DNA from: Prevotellaceae bacterium
GTDB lineage: Bacteria; Bacteroidota; Bacteroidia; Bacteroidales; UBA932
Assembly: GCA_031264645.1 (NCBI GenBank)
Contig: JAISDR010000260.1
Coordinates: 1-6,483 of the forward strand
Direction of reading: 5' to 3'
Length of the DNA stretch: 6,483 nt
In this document: positions 1 to 6,481 of the stretch, piece after piece
Position numbering within the stretch: position 1 is the stretch's first letter
How the letters are laid out: each line of letters begins with the position of its first letter
Position numbers and translations under genes: made by a program
Notes under the pieces: model-generated
Told to the model about the DNA's origin: nothing
The model's input: only the letters and a program-made list of their open reading frames with translations
Database searches by the model: none

Positions 1-11
1 AAGCGAACAAC

Positions 12-1541
12 TCAAAATCTGAAACCAATTGTAGCTATAATACGTCCAATCTTTAAATTCTCTACTGCAACGTCAGGGTCGTTATCCGCATCCCGGACTC
101 TGTAATCGTTAATATAGTATGGCGCGAAATGATATTTGCTTGTATTCAGCACATACGCCAAATCGGCAAAGAAATGTTTACCGCGATAGCCTATACCTCC
201 CGAATAAGCATAACGGTTATAATCCAGACTGCTGTCCTTATAGGGACTTTGGAAATAATTGAAACCGCCGCGCAACATTAATCCCCGATAAAGATTGATT
301 TCCGCTCCGACCCTTAGATTCGATGTAGCCCTATAAGCATTTTTAATAGTGTTGTTATGGGAAGATATAAATCCGTCATCCACTATATTATCGTGGATAC
401 GCATCGAATTGTTCCCGACAAGCTCGTAATCCACGCTAATCAAACCCGTCTTTCCAAAAATATATGCAAGTCCAAATTCCAGCCGGTATGGAGTTGACAA
501 AGTATATTCATACAGGTCTCTGGGGGAATTTTCTTCTTTCACATCATCCTTACCTTCCAGTTTATATGCGGATTTCATAAACACATTGTACTCTCTTTCC
601 ATATTGAAAAATGTCGGCGTATGCACGGCAAAACCTAAACGGAAAGCGTCGACTGGGCGATAAATAATGCCAAACTTAGCATTAACGCCCGTTCCAACGG
701 TTCGGATATATTCGTCTCTGCTACTTGAAACATATTGTATATTATCGTGATGTCCAAGATAGTTTTCTTTGTAATTCATACGGTTTACATATTGCAAATC
801 CTGCAATCCTATAGTCATTCCAAACTGGAAACGGTTGGAAATATTTCCCCCTATCGAAAAAGTATATTCTTCCGTGCCTCCTGTCTGTACGCTTGAACCG
901 TAGATATCCACCTTTCCGCCCTCGGCTAAACCGTTAGAGATGTATTTGTTTTCATCCTTGTCGTATCTCATCATTTCACTAATAAGAGCCATAGAGGTTG
1001 ACCAGTCTTCCGGAAAGATTTGTTTGAGGTCCTGCTTAAGATAGTCGGGATTCAGGTCGAGATTGTTGGCATATTGTGTAAACATGTCCAGAACGCTGTT
1101 GGGAGAATCAAAACCCCGGAAATTTGTACGTTTGTAGAAATTCGCAGACCTGTTGTATCCCAGTCCGAAATTGAAAGAAATCAAACCCTGGGATTTTTTT
1201 GTAAGATATGTAGCGACATATCCAAGATTGGCGAATCCGAAACGGGTATATCCGTCCGAAAGCGATTCTCTTCGAAAATCCGTAGTTGTATTGTTTAGCG
1301 TTAACGAGGGTGTAAAAGCAAATTCCGATGAACGGTAAGTTCCTATACCCGCGGGATTTGTACTTAGAGAGCCAAAATCGCCTCCCAAAGCATTAAACGC
1401 TCCGCCCAATCCTGAGAATCTGGCTGTTCCTTGAATTTCATGTGTTCCTAACTGTAATAATTCATCTGCTGTTTGGGCTTTCAGCGAAAACGCAAGGAAA
1501 ACCGATAACAATAGCATAGACCATTTTTTTACTGTCTTCAT
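12..1541 (-). CDS. Outer membrane beta-barrel protein, OMPP1/FadL/TodX-like
   Basis: A 509-residue protein predicted to form an outer membrane beta-barrel for uptake of a hydrophobic or other small substrate; the substrate cannot be read from sequence. Residues 1-23 are a typical signal peptide: two lysine-containing turns, a Leu/Val/Phe core, then KAQ with likely cleavage near A22/Q23. Residues 41-70 carry a Gly-rich segment (RFSGLGGAFNALGG) followed by NPAGIG at 62-67. This matches the NPA-containing N-terminal plug of the FadL family. The rest alternates polar and aromatic residues as in beta-strands, and the chain ends in IGFRF; a C-terminal Phe is the usual barrel-insertion signal. The length suits Bacteroidales members of the family. 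The start ATG is preceded only by an A/T-rich stretch, which is normal for this phylum. It lies 27 nt after the lipoprotein gene on the same strand, so the two are probably one transcript. The family assignment is secure; the transport role is inferred. Confidence 0.85.
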   Translation of the reverse strand: MKTVKKWSMLLLSVFLAFSLKAQTADELLQLGTHEIQGTARFSGLGGAFNALGGDFGSLSTNPAGIGTYRSSEFAFTPSLTLNNTTTDFRRESLSDGYTRFGFANLGYVATYLTKKSQGLISFNFGLGYNRSANFYKRTNFRGFDSPNSVLDMFTQYANNLDLNPDYLKQDLKQIFPEDWSTSMALISEMMRYDKDENKYISNGLAEGGKVDIYGSSVQTGGTEEYTFSIGGNISNRFQFGMTIGLQDLQYVNRMNYKENYLGHHDNIQYVSSSRDEYIRTVGTGVNAKFGIIYRPVDAFRLGFAVHTPTFFNMEREYNVFMKSAYKLEGKDDVKEENSPRDLYEYTLSTPYRLEFGLAYIFGKTGLISVDYELVGNNSMRIHDNIVDDGFISSHNNTIKNAYRATSNLRVGAEINLYRGLMLRGGFNYFQSPYKDSSLDYNRYAYSGGIGYRGKHFFADLAYVLNTSKYHFAPYYINDYRVRDADNDPDVAVENLKIGRIIATIGFRF

Positions 1542-1568
1542 TGAAAAAAAACTTTAAAATTTAACATA

Positions 1569-2930
1569 TTATCTGCCACGTCCTCCTCCGCTTGAACGCG
1601 AGCCGCCGCCACTTGATGACGACCTGCTGCCTCCCGAAGATGACGAACTTGACCTGCTCGGAGAACTGTAGCTGCCCGAAGATGACGAGCTTGACCTGCT
1701 TGGAGCGCTGTAGCTGCCCGATGACGACGAACTCGACCTGCTTGGAGTTGCCGAGCTTGACGAGCTTGACCTGTTCGTAGATGACGAACTTGATCTGCTC
1801 GGAGTATAATTGTCCGAAGATGATGAGCTTGACCTGCTTGTAACGCTGTTACTGCTCGAAGACGACGAACGTGATCCTTCGTTATACGACGACCGGCTTG
1901 TACTTGGTCTGGTATATACCTGAGTATTATCCCGCGTATTAGTATTATCCCGTGAAGTCGTTGTTGAAGTTCCTCTTGACGAAGTCGTTGACGAAGAATT
2001 TTGAGCCGGCTGATTCGAAATGCGGGAGCGTGTCGAATAGGCGTCTACCGAATTGCCCCTGTTGTTTGTAGCTCCGTTTCTGTTGTAGCTGCTGCGCGAG
2101 GGGATAGAATTATCTATGCGCGTAACATTCGACGAACGCGATGCGGACGAACGGGAAGTTGTGCCTGACGAACGCGAAACAGCGCCTGACGAACGTGCAA
2201 CATCGCTGCTCGAACGCACTGAACTTCTGGGTATATACGAACCGCCGCCCGATGATGAGCGCAGCCCGTAATTTCCCGCTCCTCTGCCTGCTGCGTAAGT
2301 ATAATTGCGGTTGTCATGACGCCAGTGGTCGTGATACCAGCCGCCGCCATAATATCCGCCGTAGTATCCTCCATACCAGCCTCCTCCATACCAGCTGTCG
2401 TACCAGTAGGGATAGCCCCAGCCCCATCCCCAGGGACGATACCATGGACTGTGCCAGCCGCCATACCAGCCTGTGTGCCAGCCCCAGCCGCCGTAGTAGG
2501 GATAATCCCAGCCATAACCGTAGTAGGGATTTCCCCAGCCGTAATTATAGCCCATGTTTATTTCGACAGTATATTGCGGCTCGTCGAACATTTTCAGTTT
2601 GCGTTCGTACGAATCTGCATCTGCAAGTTCGCCGCTGTATATTACGGTATCGACTGTTCCTTCGATTTTCAAGGTCGAAGGATTTGAGAGATAAACCTTA
2701 TCCGCCTCCATGTAAATTGTTTTTTCGGCGACTGTCTTTTGCGTTTGGGTTTTCAACTGTTCGGTCTGTTCATCTATTGCTCCTTTTTTTACATTGTCCC
2801 TGGATGAATAATAAATATCATCCGAACTCGAAGCCATGTACGAAGATGTGCCGCATCCTGCCATAAGCAGCAGAATAAACGGGACGAACAACTTTACTTT
2901 CATGATCATTATATTTTTAATTGTTTTCAT
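1569..2930 (-). CDS. Low-complexity lipoprotein (Gly/Tyr/Trp-rich, then Ser/Arg-rich)
   Basis: No enzymatic function is recognisable. I start it at the ATG at 2930 (453 aa). It has an AAAGG-like ribosome site about 7 nt upstream and gives a clean lipoprotein signal: basic N-terminus, hydrophobic VPFILLLMAGC, lipobox cysteine at residue 26. A frame-open start at 3047 would add 39 basic residues before the signal and lies upstream of the likely promoter, so I reject it; the ATG at 2903 is also possible. Residues 27-125 are ordinary soluble sequence. Residues about 127-204 are extremely rich in Gly, Tyr and Trp (runs such as YGGWGWHTGWYGGW). Residues about 224-453 are Ser/Arg-rich with SRSSSSSS blocks and end in GGGRGR. 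Similar proteins in Bacteroides relatives have, as I recall, been mislabelled 'vitellogenin'. It is likely anchored to the outer membrane and cotranscribed with the downstream FadL-like gene, with which it may cooperate (inference). Confidence 0.75.
   Translation of the reverse strand: MKTIKNIMIMKVKLFVPFILLLMAGCGTSSYMASSSDDIYYSSRDNVKKGAIDEQTEQLKTQTQKTVAEKTIYMEADKVYLSNPSTLKIEGTVDTVIYSGELADADSYERKLKMFDEPQYTVEINMGYNYGWGNPYYGYGWDYPYYGGWGWHTGWYGGWHSPWYRPWGWGWGYPYWYDSWYGGGWYGGYYGGYYGGGWYHDHWRHDNRNYTYAAGRGAGNYGLRSSSGGGSYIPRSSVRSSSDVARSSGAVSRSSGTTSRSSASRSSNVTRIDNSIPSRSSYNRNGATNNRGNSVDAYSTRSRISNQPAQNSSSTTSSRGTSTTTSRDNTNTRDNTQVYTRPSTSRSSYNEGSRSSSSSSNSVTSRSSSSSSDNYTPSRSSSSSTNRSSSSSSATPSRSSSSSSGSYSAPSRSSSSSSGSYSSPSRSSSSSSGGSRSSSSGGGSRSSGGGRGR
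1651..1734 (-). repeat. In-frame 42-nt direct repeat in the lipoprotein tail
   Basis: Two adjacent 42-nt copies (1651-1692 and 1693-1734) differ at only a few bases. Each encodes a 14-residue block of the form GSYS-x-PSRSSSSSS. Shorter, more decayed versions follow toward 1860. Because serine has six codons, DNA-level identity here indicates recent duplication rather than only protein-level bias. Such tracts can change length by slippage or unequal recombination. Confidence 0.7.
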
Positions 2931-2968
2931 TTTACTACCTTTTTTAATACTGTTACATTTTTTTAACA

Positions 2969-2976
2969 TATCTTTG
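2969..2976 (+). promoter_or_regulatory. -7 element of the probable proS-argH promoter
   Basis: TATCTTTG matches the Bacteroidetes primary-sigma -7 consensus TAnnTTTG exactly and is followed by CACC. Transcription would start roughly 5-8 nt downstream, giving a leader of about 90 nt before the proS ATG at 3074. I see no good TTG-type -33 element at the expected 19-21 nt upstream, only the weak CTGTTA near 2950. It sits between two direct copies of TTTTTTAACA (2959-2968 and 2982-2991). Confidence 0.6.
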
Positions 2977-3016
2977 CACCGTTTTTTAACACGCGTTTTC
3001 ACTGCAAATTTCATGC

Positions 3017-3049
3017 CAAAATAAAGTGAAAAGCCTGTTTTAAACAAAA
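3017..3049 (-). promoter_or_regulatory. Candidate promoter for the lipoprotein/OMP operon
   Basis: Read on the minus strand, TTTTG (3049-3045) is followed after 20 nt by TTATTTTG (3024-3017). These resemble the Bacteroidetes -33 TTTG and -7 TAnnTTTG elements (one mismatch in the second) at about the right spacing. Transcription would begin near 3010, about 80 nt before the preferred ATG at 2930 and inside the longer reading frame that opens at 3047. That supports the shorter protein. Confidence 0.4.
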
Positions 3050-3073
3050 TTTATTATTAGAAATTAAAAAAAT

Positions 3074-4546
3074 ATGGCAAAAGAGGTAACTTCGAGAGCG
3101 GAAAATTTTTCACTCTGGTACAACAATCTGGTTTTAAAAGCAGGTTTGGCGGAAAATTCTGCTGTGCGCGGTTGCATGGTGATAAAACCCTATGGATACA
3201 GTTTATGGGAAAACATGCAGTCGGCGCTTGACAAAATGTTTAAAGACACGGGACATGTCAATGCTTACTTCCCGCTGTTTATTCCGAAATCCTTTCTGGC
3301 AAAGGAAGCCGAGCATGTCGAAGGTTTCGCCAAGGAATGCGCCGTGGTAACTCATTACCGGCTTCGCAACACTGCCGACGGGAAAAGTCTGGAGGTCGAT
3401 CCCGAAGCGCGACTGGAGGAAGAACTGATTGTCAGACCTACTTCCGAAACAATTATCTGGAACACCTACAAAAACTGGATACAGTCGTACCGCGACCTGC
3501 CTCTGCTCTGCAATCAGTGGGCTAATGTGGTGAGATGGGAAATGAGGACGCGACTGTTCCTGCGGACTGCCGAATTTCTGTGGCAGGAAGGACATACGGC
3601 TCATGCGACACGGAAAGAAGCTGTTGAAGAAGCAGTTAAAATGCTGGGCGTATATGAGGATTTCGCAAGGAACTGGCTGGCAATTCCCGTAATCACGGGA
3701 GTAAAAACGGCAAGCGAACGTTTTGCCGGAGCTGTCGATACATACTGCATCGAAGCGATGATGCAGGACGGCAAGGCTTTGCAGGCGGGAACGTCCCACT
3801 TTCTCGGACAGAATTTCGCCAGAGCATTTGATGTGAAGTTTGCGTCCAAAGATGGCGTACTGGATTATGTATGGGCTACTTCGTGGGGAGTGTCCACGCG
3901 TCTGATAGGAGCTTTGATAATGGCGCATTCCGATGATAACGGTCTGGTTCTCCCGCCAAAAGTTGCTCCGCTGCAGGTTGTCATTATACCTATATTTAAA
4001 GGAGAGGAAGAATTGCAGCAAATGAGGGCGCACTGCGAAACGATAAAGAGCAGTCTCCAAAAGTCAGGAATTTCCGTAAAAATCGACGACAGGGATAATT
4101 TGCGCTCGGGATTCAAGTTTGCCGAATACGAATTGCAGGGCGTTCCCGTCAGGCTTGCCATTGGTCCCAGAGATATCAAAAACGGTACTGTCGAAGTCGC
4201 ACGCAGGGATACTCTCACAAAAGAGATTGTGTCGCAGGAAAATATAGAGCAGCATGTTTCGTCGCTGCTTGCGGATATTCAAAGCAATATGTACAATAAA
4301 GCGCTTAAATTCAGGGAAGAGCACACTTATACCGTGGACTCGTACGACGAGTTTAAGGAAAAGATTGAAAACGGCGGCTTCTTCCTTGCCCACTGGGACG
4401 GAACGGCAGAAACCGAAGCGCTGATTAAGGAGGAAACGAAAGCGACTGTCCGCTGTATCCCTATCGGTGGAGACAGGGAAACGGGAAAATGTATGCTTAC
4501 CGGGAAGCCTTCGAGTCAGAGAGTTGTATTTGCAAGAAACTATTAA
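3074..4546 (+). CDS. proS: Prolyl-tRNA synthetase, archaeal/eukaryote type
   Basis: Class II aminoacyl-tRNA synthetase that activates proline with ATP and loads it onto tRNA-Pro in the cytoplasm. At 490 residues it is the short form without the INS editing domain found in the roughly 570-residue bacterial type. Motif 1 lies about residues 36-56 ([13 protein letters not shown]). The proline/ATP-site sequence RPTSE is at 121-125. Motif 2 is at 154-173 (RWEMRTR, then FLWQEGH). Motif 3 is near 271-285 ([15 protein letters not shown], with R276). The anticodon-binding domain follows from about 297. A C-terminal ProRS-specific domain runs from about 415 and ends in Tyr490, as in Thermus thermophilus ProRS where the terminal Tyr reaches the active site. 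The zinc cysteines of that domain are mostly missing: LAHWDG at 438-443 has none, and GKCMLTG at 471-477 has one. The leader is A/T-rich with no Shine-Dalgarno site. The argH start lies 14 nt downstream. Confidence 0.97.
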   Translation: MAKEVTSRAENFSLWYNNLVLKAGLAENSAVRGCMVIKPYGYSLWENMQSALDKMFKDTGHVNAYFPLFIPKSFLAKEAEHVEGFAKECAVVTHYRLRNTADGKSLEVDPEARLEEELIVRPTSETIIWNTYKNWIQSYRDLPLLCNQWANVVRWEMRTRLFLRTAEFLWQEGHTAHATRKEAVEEAVKMLGVYEDFARNWLAIPVITGVKTASERFAGAVDTYCIEAMMQDGKALQAGTSHFLGQNFARAFDVKFASKDGVLDYVWATSWGVSTRLIGALIMAHSDDNGLVLPPKVAPLQVVIIPIFKGEEELQQMRAHCETIKSSLQKSGISVKIDDRDNLRSGFKFAEYELQGVPVRLAIGPRDIKNGTVEVARRDTLTKEIVSQENIEQHVSSLLADIQSNMYNKALKFREEHTYTVDSYDEFKEKIENGGFFLAHWDGTAETEALIKEETKATVRCIPIGGDRETGKCMLTGKPSSQRVVFARNY

Positions 4547-4560
4547 GCGGATTTTTTGAA

Positions 4561-5883
4561 ATGAGTATAAAATTGTGGAGCAAAGGGTTTGATTCCGACA
4601 AGTCTGTTGAACTTTTCACCGTAGGACGCGACAGGGAACTTGATTTGAAACTGGCAAAATACGATATACAGGCTTCCATGGCTCACATACGCATGTTGCA
4701 GAGTATAGGACTGCTGGAGAAATCCGAACTGGATATTCTGCTCGGAGAGATGGAAATGATTCTGTCGGAAACAGAGAAGGGAAATTTCGAAATAGAAGAA
4801 GGCGTCGAAGATATTCATTCCCAGATAGAACTCATGCTTACCCGGAAACTTGGCGAGGTCGGGAAAAAAATCCATTCGGGACGTTCGCGCAACGATCAGG
4901 TTCTGGTTGACCTCAAGCTGTTTTTCAAGAACGAAATCAAAGAAATTGCCGGGCTGACAAAACAGCTGTTCGACACTCTGATAGACTTGAGCGAAGCTTA
5001 TAGCCATGTGCTGATGCCGGGATATACTCACTTACAGATAGCTATGCCTTCGTCGTTCGGTCTGTGGTTCGGGGCTTATGCCGAATCGCTGGCAGATGAT
5101 GTGCTTTTGCTGACGGCAGCCTGCAAACATGCCGATCAAAATCCTCTGGGTTCGGCGGCGGGATACGGTTCGTCGTTCCCGCTGAACAGAACGATGACAA
5201 CAGACTTGCTGGGCTTTGAGACGCTGCATTTTAACTCCGTAGCGGCGCAGATGTCGCGGGGTAAGACGGAACGGACGCTGGCTTACGCTATGGCGGCAAT
5301 TGCCGGAACGCTGTCGAAACTCGCCGTTGATATCTGCCTGTATATGAGCCAGAATTTCGGGTTTGTCTCTTTCCCCGACGAACTTACGACCGGCTCAAGC
5401 ATCATGCCGCATAAGAAAAATCCGGACATGTTTGAACTGATTCGCGGAAAATGTAACAGACTGCAAGCCTTGCCGAACGAACTGAGTCTGCTTACCGGAA
5501 ATTTGCCTTCAGGCTACCATCGGGATTTCCAACTGTTGAAGGAAATTATCTTTCCGGCTATAGACGAGCTGAAAAACTGTTTGTCCATGAGCGACTACAT
5601 GTTGAGAAATATAAGAATAAACACTTCAATAACGGACAATCCGCTGTATGATTACCTGTTTACGGTGGAGGACGTGAACCGCAAGGTATTGTCGGGCGTC
5701 CCGTTTCGCGATGCATACAGGGAAATCGGCAGACAGGTTCAGGAAAAAACCTACAAACCGGACAGGGAAATACATCACACTCACGAAGGCAGCATCGGAA
5801 ACCTGTGTAACGACAGGATCAGGGAAAAAATGGAAGAACGTTTGAACTCAATAATTCAGGTATGCGAAATAAACAGGATATAA
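4561..5883 (+). CDS. argH: Argininosuccinate lyase
   Basis: Cytoplasmic enzyme of the fumarase/aspartase superfamily that splits argininosuccinate into arginine and fumarate, the last step of arginine synthesis; it acts as a homotetramer. The N-terminus (KLWSKGF, then FTVGRDRELD at about 19-28) is typical of Bacteroidetes ArgH. Conserved region 1 is HSGRSRNDQ at 105-113. Region 2 is GYTHLQ at 154-159, with the conserved His157. The signature loop GSSIMPHKKNP is at 278-288 and its second Ser (280) is the expected catalytic residue. All the key residues I can identify are present. I chose the ATG at 4561 (440 aa). The frame stays open back to 4489, but that would overlap proS by 58 nt and add a cysteine-rich extension foreign to the family. 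The 14-nt gap to proS indicates cotranscription. No strong Shine-Dalgarno site is visible and no clear terminator follows. Confidence 0.97.
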   Translation: MSIKLWSKGFDSDKSVELFTVGRDRELDLKLAKYDIQASMAHIRMLQSIGLLEKSELDILLGEMEMILSETEKGNFEIEEGVEDIHSQIELMLTRKLGEVGKKIHSGRSRNDQVLVDLKLFFKNEIKEIAGLTKQLFDTLIDLSEAYSHVLMPGYTHLQIAMPSSFGLWFGAYAESLADDVLLLTAACKHADQNPLGSAAGYGSSFPLNRTMTTDLLGFETLHFNSVAAQMSRGKTERTLAYAMAAIAGTLSKLAVDICLYMSQNFGFVSFPDELTTGSSIMPHKKNPDMFELIRGKCNRLQALPNELSLLTGNLPSGYHRDFQLLKEIIFPAIDELKNCLSMSDYMLRNIRINTSITDNPLYDYLFTVEDVNRKVLSGVPFRDAYREIGRQVQEKTYKPDREIHHTHEGSIGNLCNDRIREKMEERLNSIIQVCEINRI

Positions 5884-5894
5884 CAGATTATAAA

Positions 5895-5930
5895 AACTCT
5901 GGATATTCAGAAAGTTCACATTGTTAATGT
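5895..5930 (+). other. Two weak hairpins just after argH
   Basis: AACT-CTG pairs with CAG-AA-AGTT around a GATATT loop (5895-5916), and ACATT-GTT-AATGT is a perfect small palindrome (5918-5930). Neither is GC-rich nor followed by a T run, so neither is a convincing intrinsic terminator. They are the only structures before the inverted-repeat element at 5984. Confidence 0.2.
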
Positions 5931-6284
5931 TCTTCCCTTAGCGTAGTCTGGAGACCAATTCCAATAAGGATACTTCGCATCCCTTATATTGTCCACGGCA
6001 TAAATTTGTGAGAAGTTCCGGGAAGGGTTCCTAACACTTAGGAAAGTCTCCCGGAAGTTCCGGGAAGGTTTCCTAACACTTAGGAAAGTCTCCCGGAAAT
6101 TCCGGGAAGGTTTCCTAACGCTTAGGAAAGTCTCCCGGAAGTTCCGGGAAGGTTTCCTAATACTTGGGAAAGTCTCCCGGAAGTTCCGGGAAGGTTTCCT
6201 AATACTTAGGAAAGTCTCCCGGAAGTTCCGGGAAGGTTTCCTAACACTTGGGAAAGTCTTCTGCTCTTTTTTATTATATAACAT
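5916..6284 (-). CDS. Doubtful 122-codon frame through the tandem array
   Basis: An open frame with an ATG at 6284 spans the whole tandem array, crosses the left inverted-repeat arm and ends in unique sequence. Most of it is a 14-residue repeat, SRNFRETFLSVRKP with L/P and V/I variants, because the 42-nt unit is a multiple of three. It has no signal peptide, no recognised domain and no ribosome site. The ATG straddles the inner edge of the right arm. The tail after the array (QIYAVDN, then YPYWNWSPDYAKG) looks more protein-like but is short. An annotation pipeline may call it a hypothetical protein. I think it is a by-product of the repeats. Confidence 0.15.
   Translation of the reverse strand: MLYNKKEQKTFPSVRKPSRNFRETFLSIRKPSRNFRETFPSIRKPSRNFRETFLSVRKPSRNFRETFLSVRKPSRNFRETFLSVRNPSRNFSQIYAVDNIRDAKYPYWNWSPDYAKGRTLTM
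5984..6013 (+). repeat. Left terminal inverted repeat (30 bp)
   Basis: Begins TTATATTGTCCACGGC and ends TTTGTGAGA. It is the exact reverse complement of 6284-6313, and the match resumes after one mismatch through 6017. It contains TAAATTTG (6001-6008), which fits the Bacteroidetes -7 consensus pointing into the element. Confidence 0.9.
6014..6259 (+). repeat. Tandem array, 5.9 copies of a 42-nt double-palindrome unit
   Basis: Units start at 6014, 6056, 6098, 6140, 6182 and 6224; the last stops after 36 nt. Each unit boundary completes palindrome A, TCCCGGAA-G-TTCCGGGA (17 nt), then linker AGG, palindrome B, TTTCCTAA-CAC-TTAGGAAA (19 nt), then linker GTC. Against the consensus there are seven differences: G at 6027 in unit 1; A at 6099 and G at 6120 in unit 3; T at 6161 and G at 6166 in unit 4; T at 6203 in unit 5; G at 6250 in unit 6. 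The array begins directly after the left arm and ends 24 nt before the right arm, in a T/A-rich spacer. Confidence 0.95.
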
Positions 6285-6313
6285 CTCACAAATTTATGCC
6301 GTGGACAATATAA
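6284..6313 (-). repeat. Right terminal inverted repeat (30 bp)
   Basis: Begins TCTCACAAATTTATGCC and ends GGACAATATAA. It is the perfect inverted copy of 5984-6013 with 270 nt between the arms. It carries the same TAAATTTG on the minus strand (6296-6289), again pointing inward. Confidence 0.9.
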
Positions 6314-6321
6314 CTCTTAAC

Positions 6322-6402
6322 TTAATCTGTTCCGAAAGCTGTCCATTTCGCCTGAACAAAGTCTATTTTTTGTTGTTTCAAAAACGCATTTTTAGCATTC
6401 AT
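6322..6402 (-). other. Short 26-codon frame, possible gene remnant
   Basis: An ATG at 6402 opens a 26-residue frame containing AFLKQQKIDFVQAKWT and ending in TAA at 6322, 9 nt outside the right arm. The composition looks like ordinary protein rather than random A/T-rich translation. To my eye it weakly recalls a thioredoxin-fold strand of DsbD/ScsB-type proteins, but this is a guess. There is no ribosome site, and a stop lies eight codons upstream of the ATG. It may be a decayed gene fragment or chance. Confidence 0.12.
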
Positions 6403-6410
6403 TATACAGC

Positions 6411-6481
6411 TTGAAGCGCTCCAACTTCAAAAAACTGCTGTTCCGAATAACTTGTTATTCGCAGTGATGTGATTTTTTTTT
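6411..6481 (+). other. Two tandem hairpins and a T tract in the 3' flank
   Basis: TTGAAG-8 nt-CTTCAA (6411-6430) is followed by CGAATAAC-TT-GTTATTCG (6444-6461), whose stem can extend through CTG/CAG (6438-6440 with 6462-6464) across a 3-nt bulge. Nine T residues follow at 6473-6481 after an 8-nt gap. This could be a loose intrinsic terminator for rightward transcription, but the gap is too long for a standard one. The remainder of 6314-6483 shows no other gene or RNA I recognise. Confidence 0.25.

Larger units (their letters stand above)
5984..6313. mobile_element. MITE-like element carrying a palindromic minisatellite
   Basis: A 330-bp segment bounded by a perfect 30-bp inverted repeat, extending to 34 bp with one mismatch on the inner side. 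It contains a tandem array of 42-nt palindromic units and no transposase. Short length, terminal inverted repeats, an intergenic position 100 nt after argH and no coding content are what define a miniature inverted-repeat transposable element. The outermost bases of the arms contain TATA (5985-5988 and 6309-6312), so a TA or TATA target duplication would be invisible against the palindrome; no other flanking direct repeat is apparent. In Porphyromonas gingivalis the BrickBuilt MITEs likewise enclose a minisatellite (23-nt repeats), so the design has a precedent in the order. An invertible DNA segment or a non-mobile structured 3' region are alternatives. Confidence 0.6.

Noticed and set aside
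2114..2866. Long open frames antisense to, or out of frame with, the lipoprotein gene
   Set aside because: These are by-products of the biased Gly/Trp/Tyr and Ser/Arg codons; the translations are low complexity with no domain or ribosome site.
2931..3047. N-terminal extension of the lipoprotein frame to an ATG at 3047
   Set aside because: It would place 39 basic residues before a clean lipoprotein signal and lies upstream of the likely transcription start; the ATG at 2930 has a ribosome site.
3203..4393. Antisense open frames within proS
   Set aside because: They lie opposite a strongly conserved gene and show no recognisable features.
4489..4560. Earlier in-frame start for argH inside proS
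   Set aside because: It overlaps the end of proS, adds a sequence foreign to ArgH, and the ATG at 4561 gives the family's normal N-terminus.
6014..6259. CRISPR array
   Set aside because: The units abut without unique spacers: the full 42-nt period is repeated, so there is no repeat/spacer alternation, and no cas gene is present.
5984..6313. Integron attC-type or phage attachment site
   Set aside because: No integrase is present, and the structure is a tandem palindromic array within long perfect inverted repeats, unlike a single imperfect attC hairpin.
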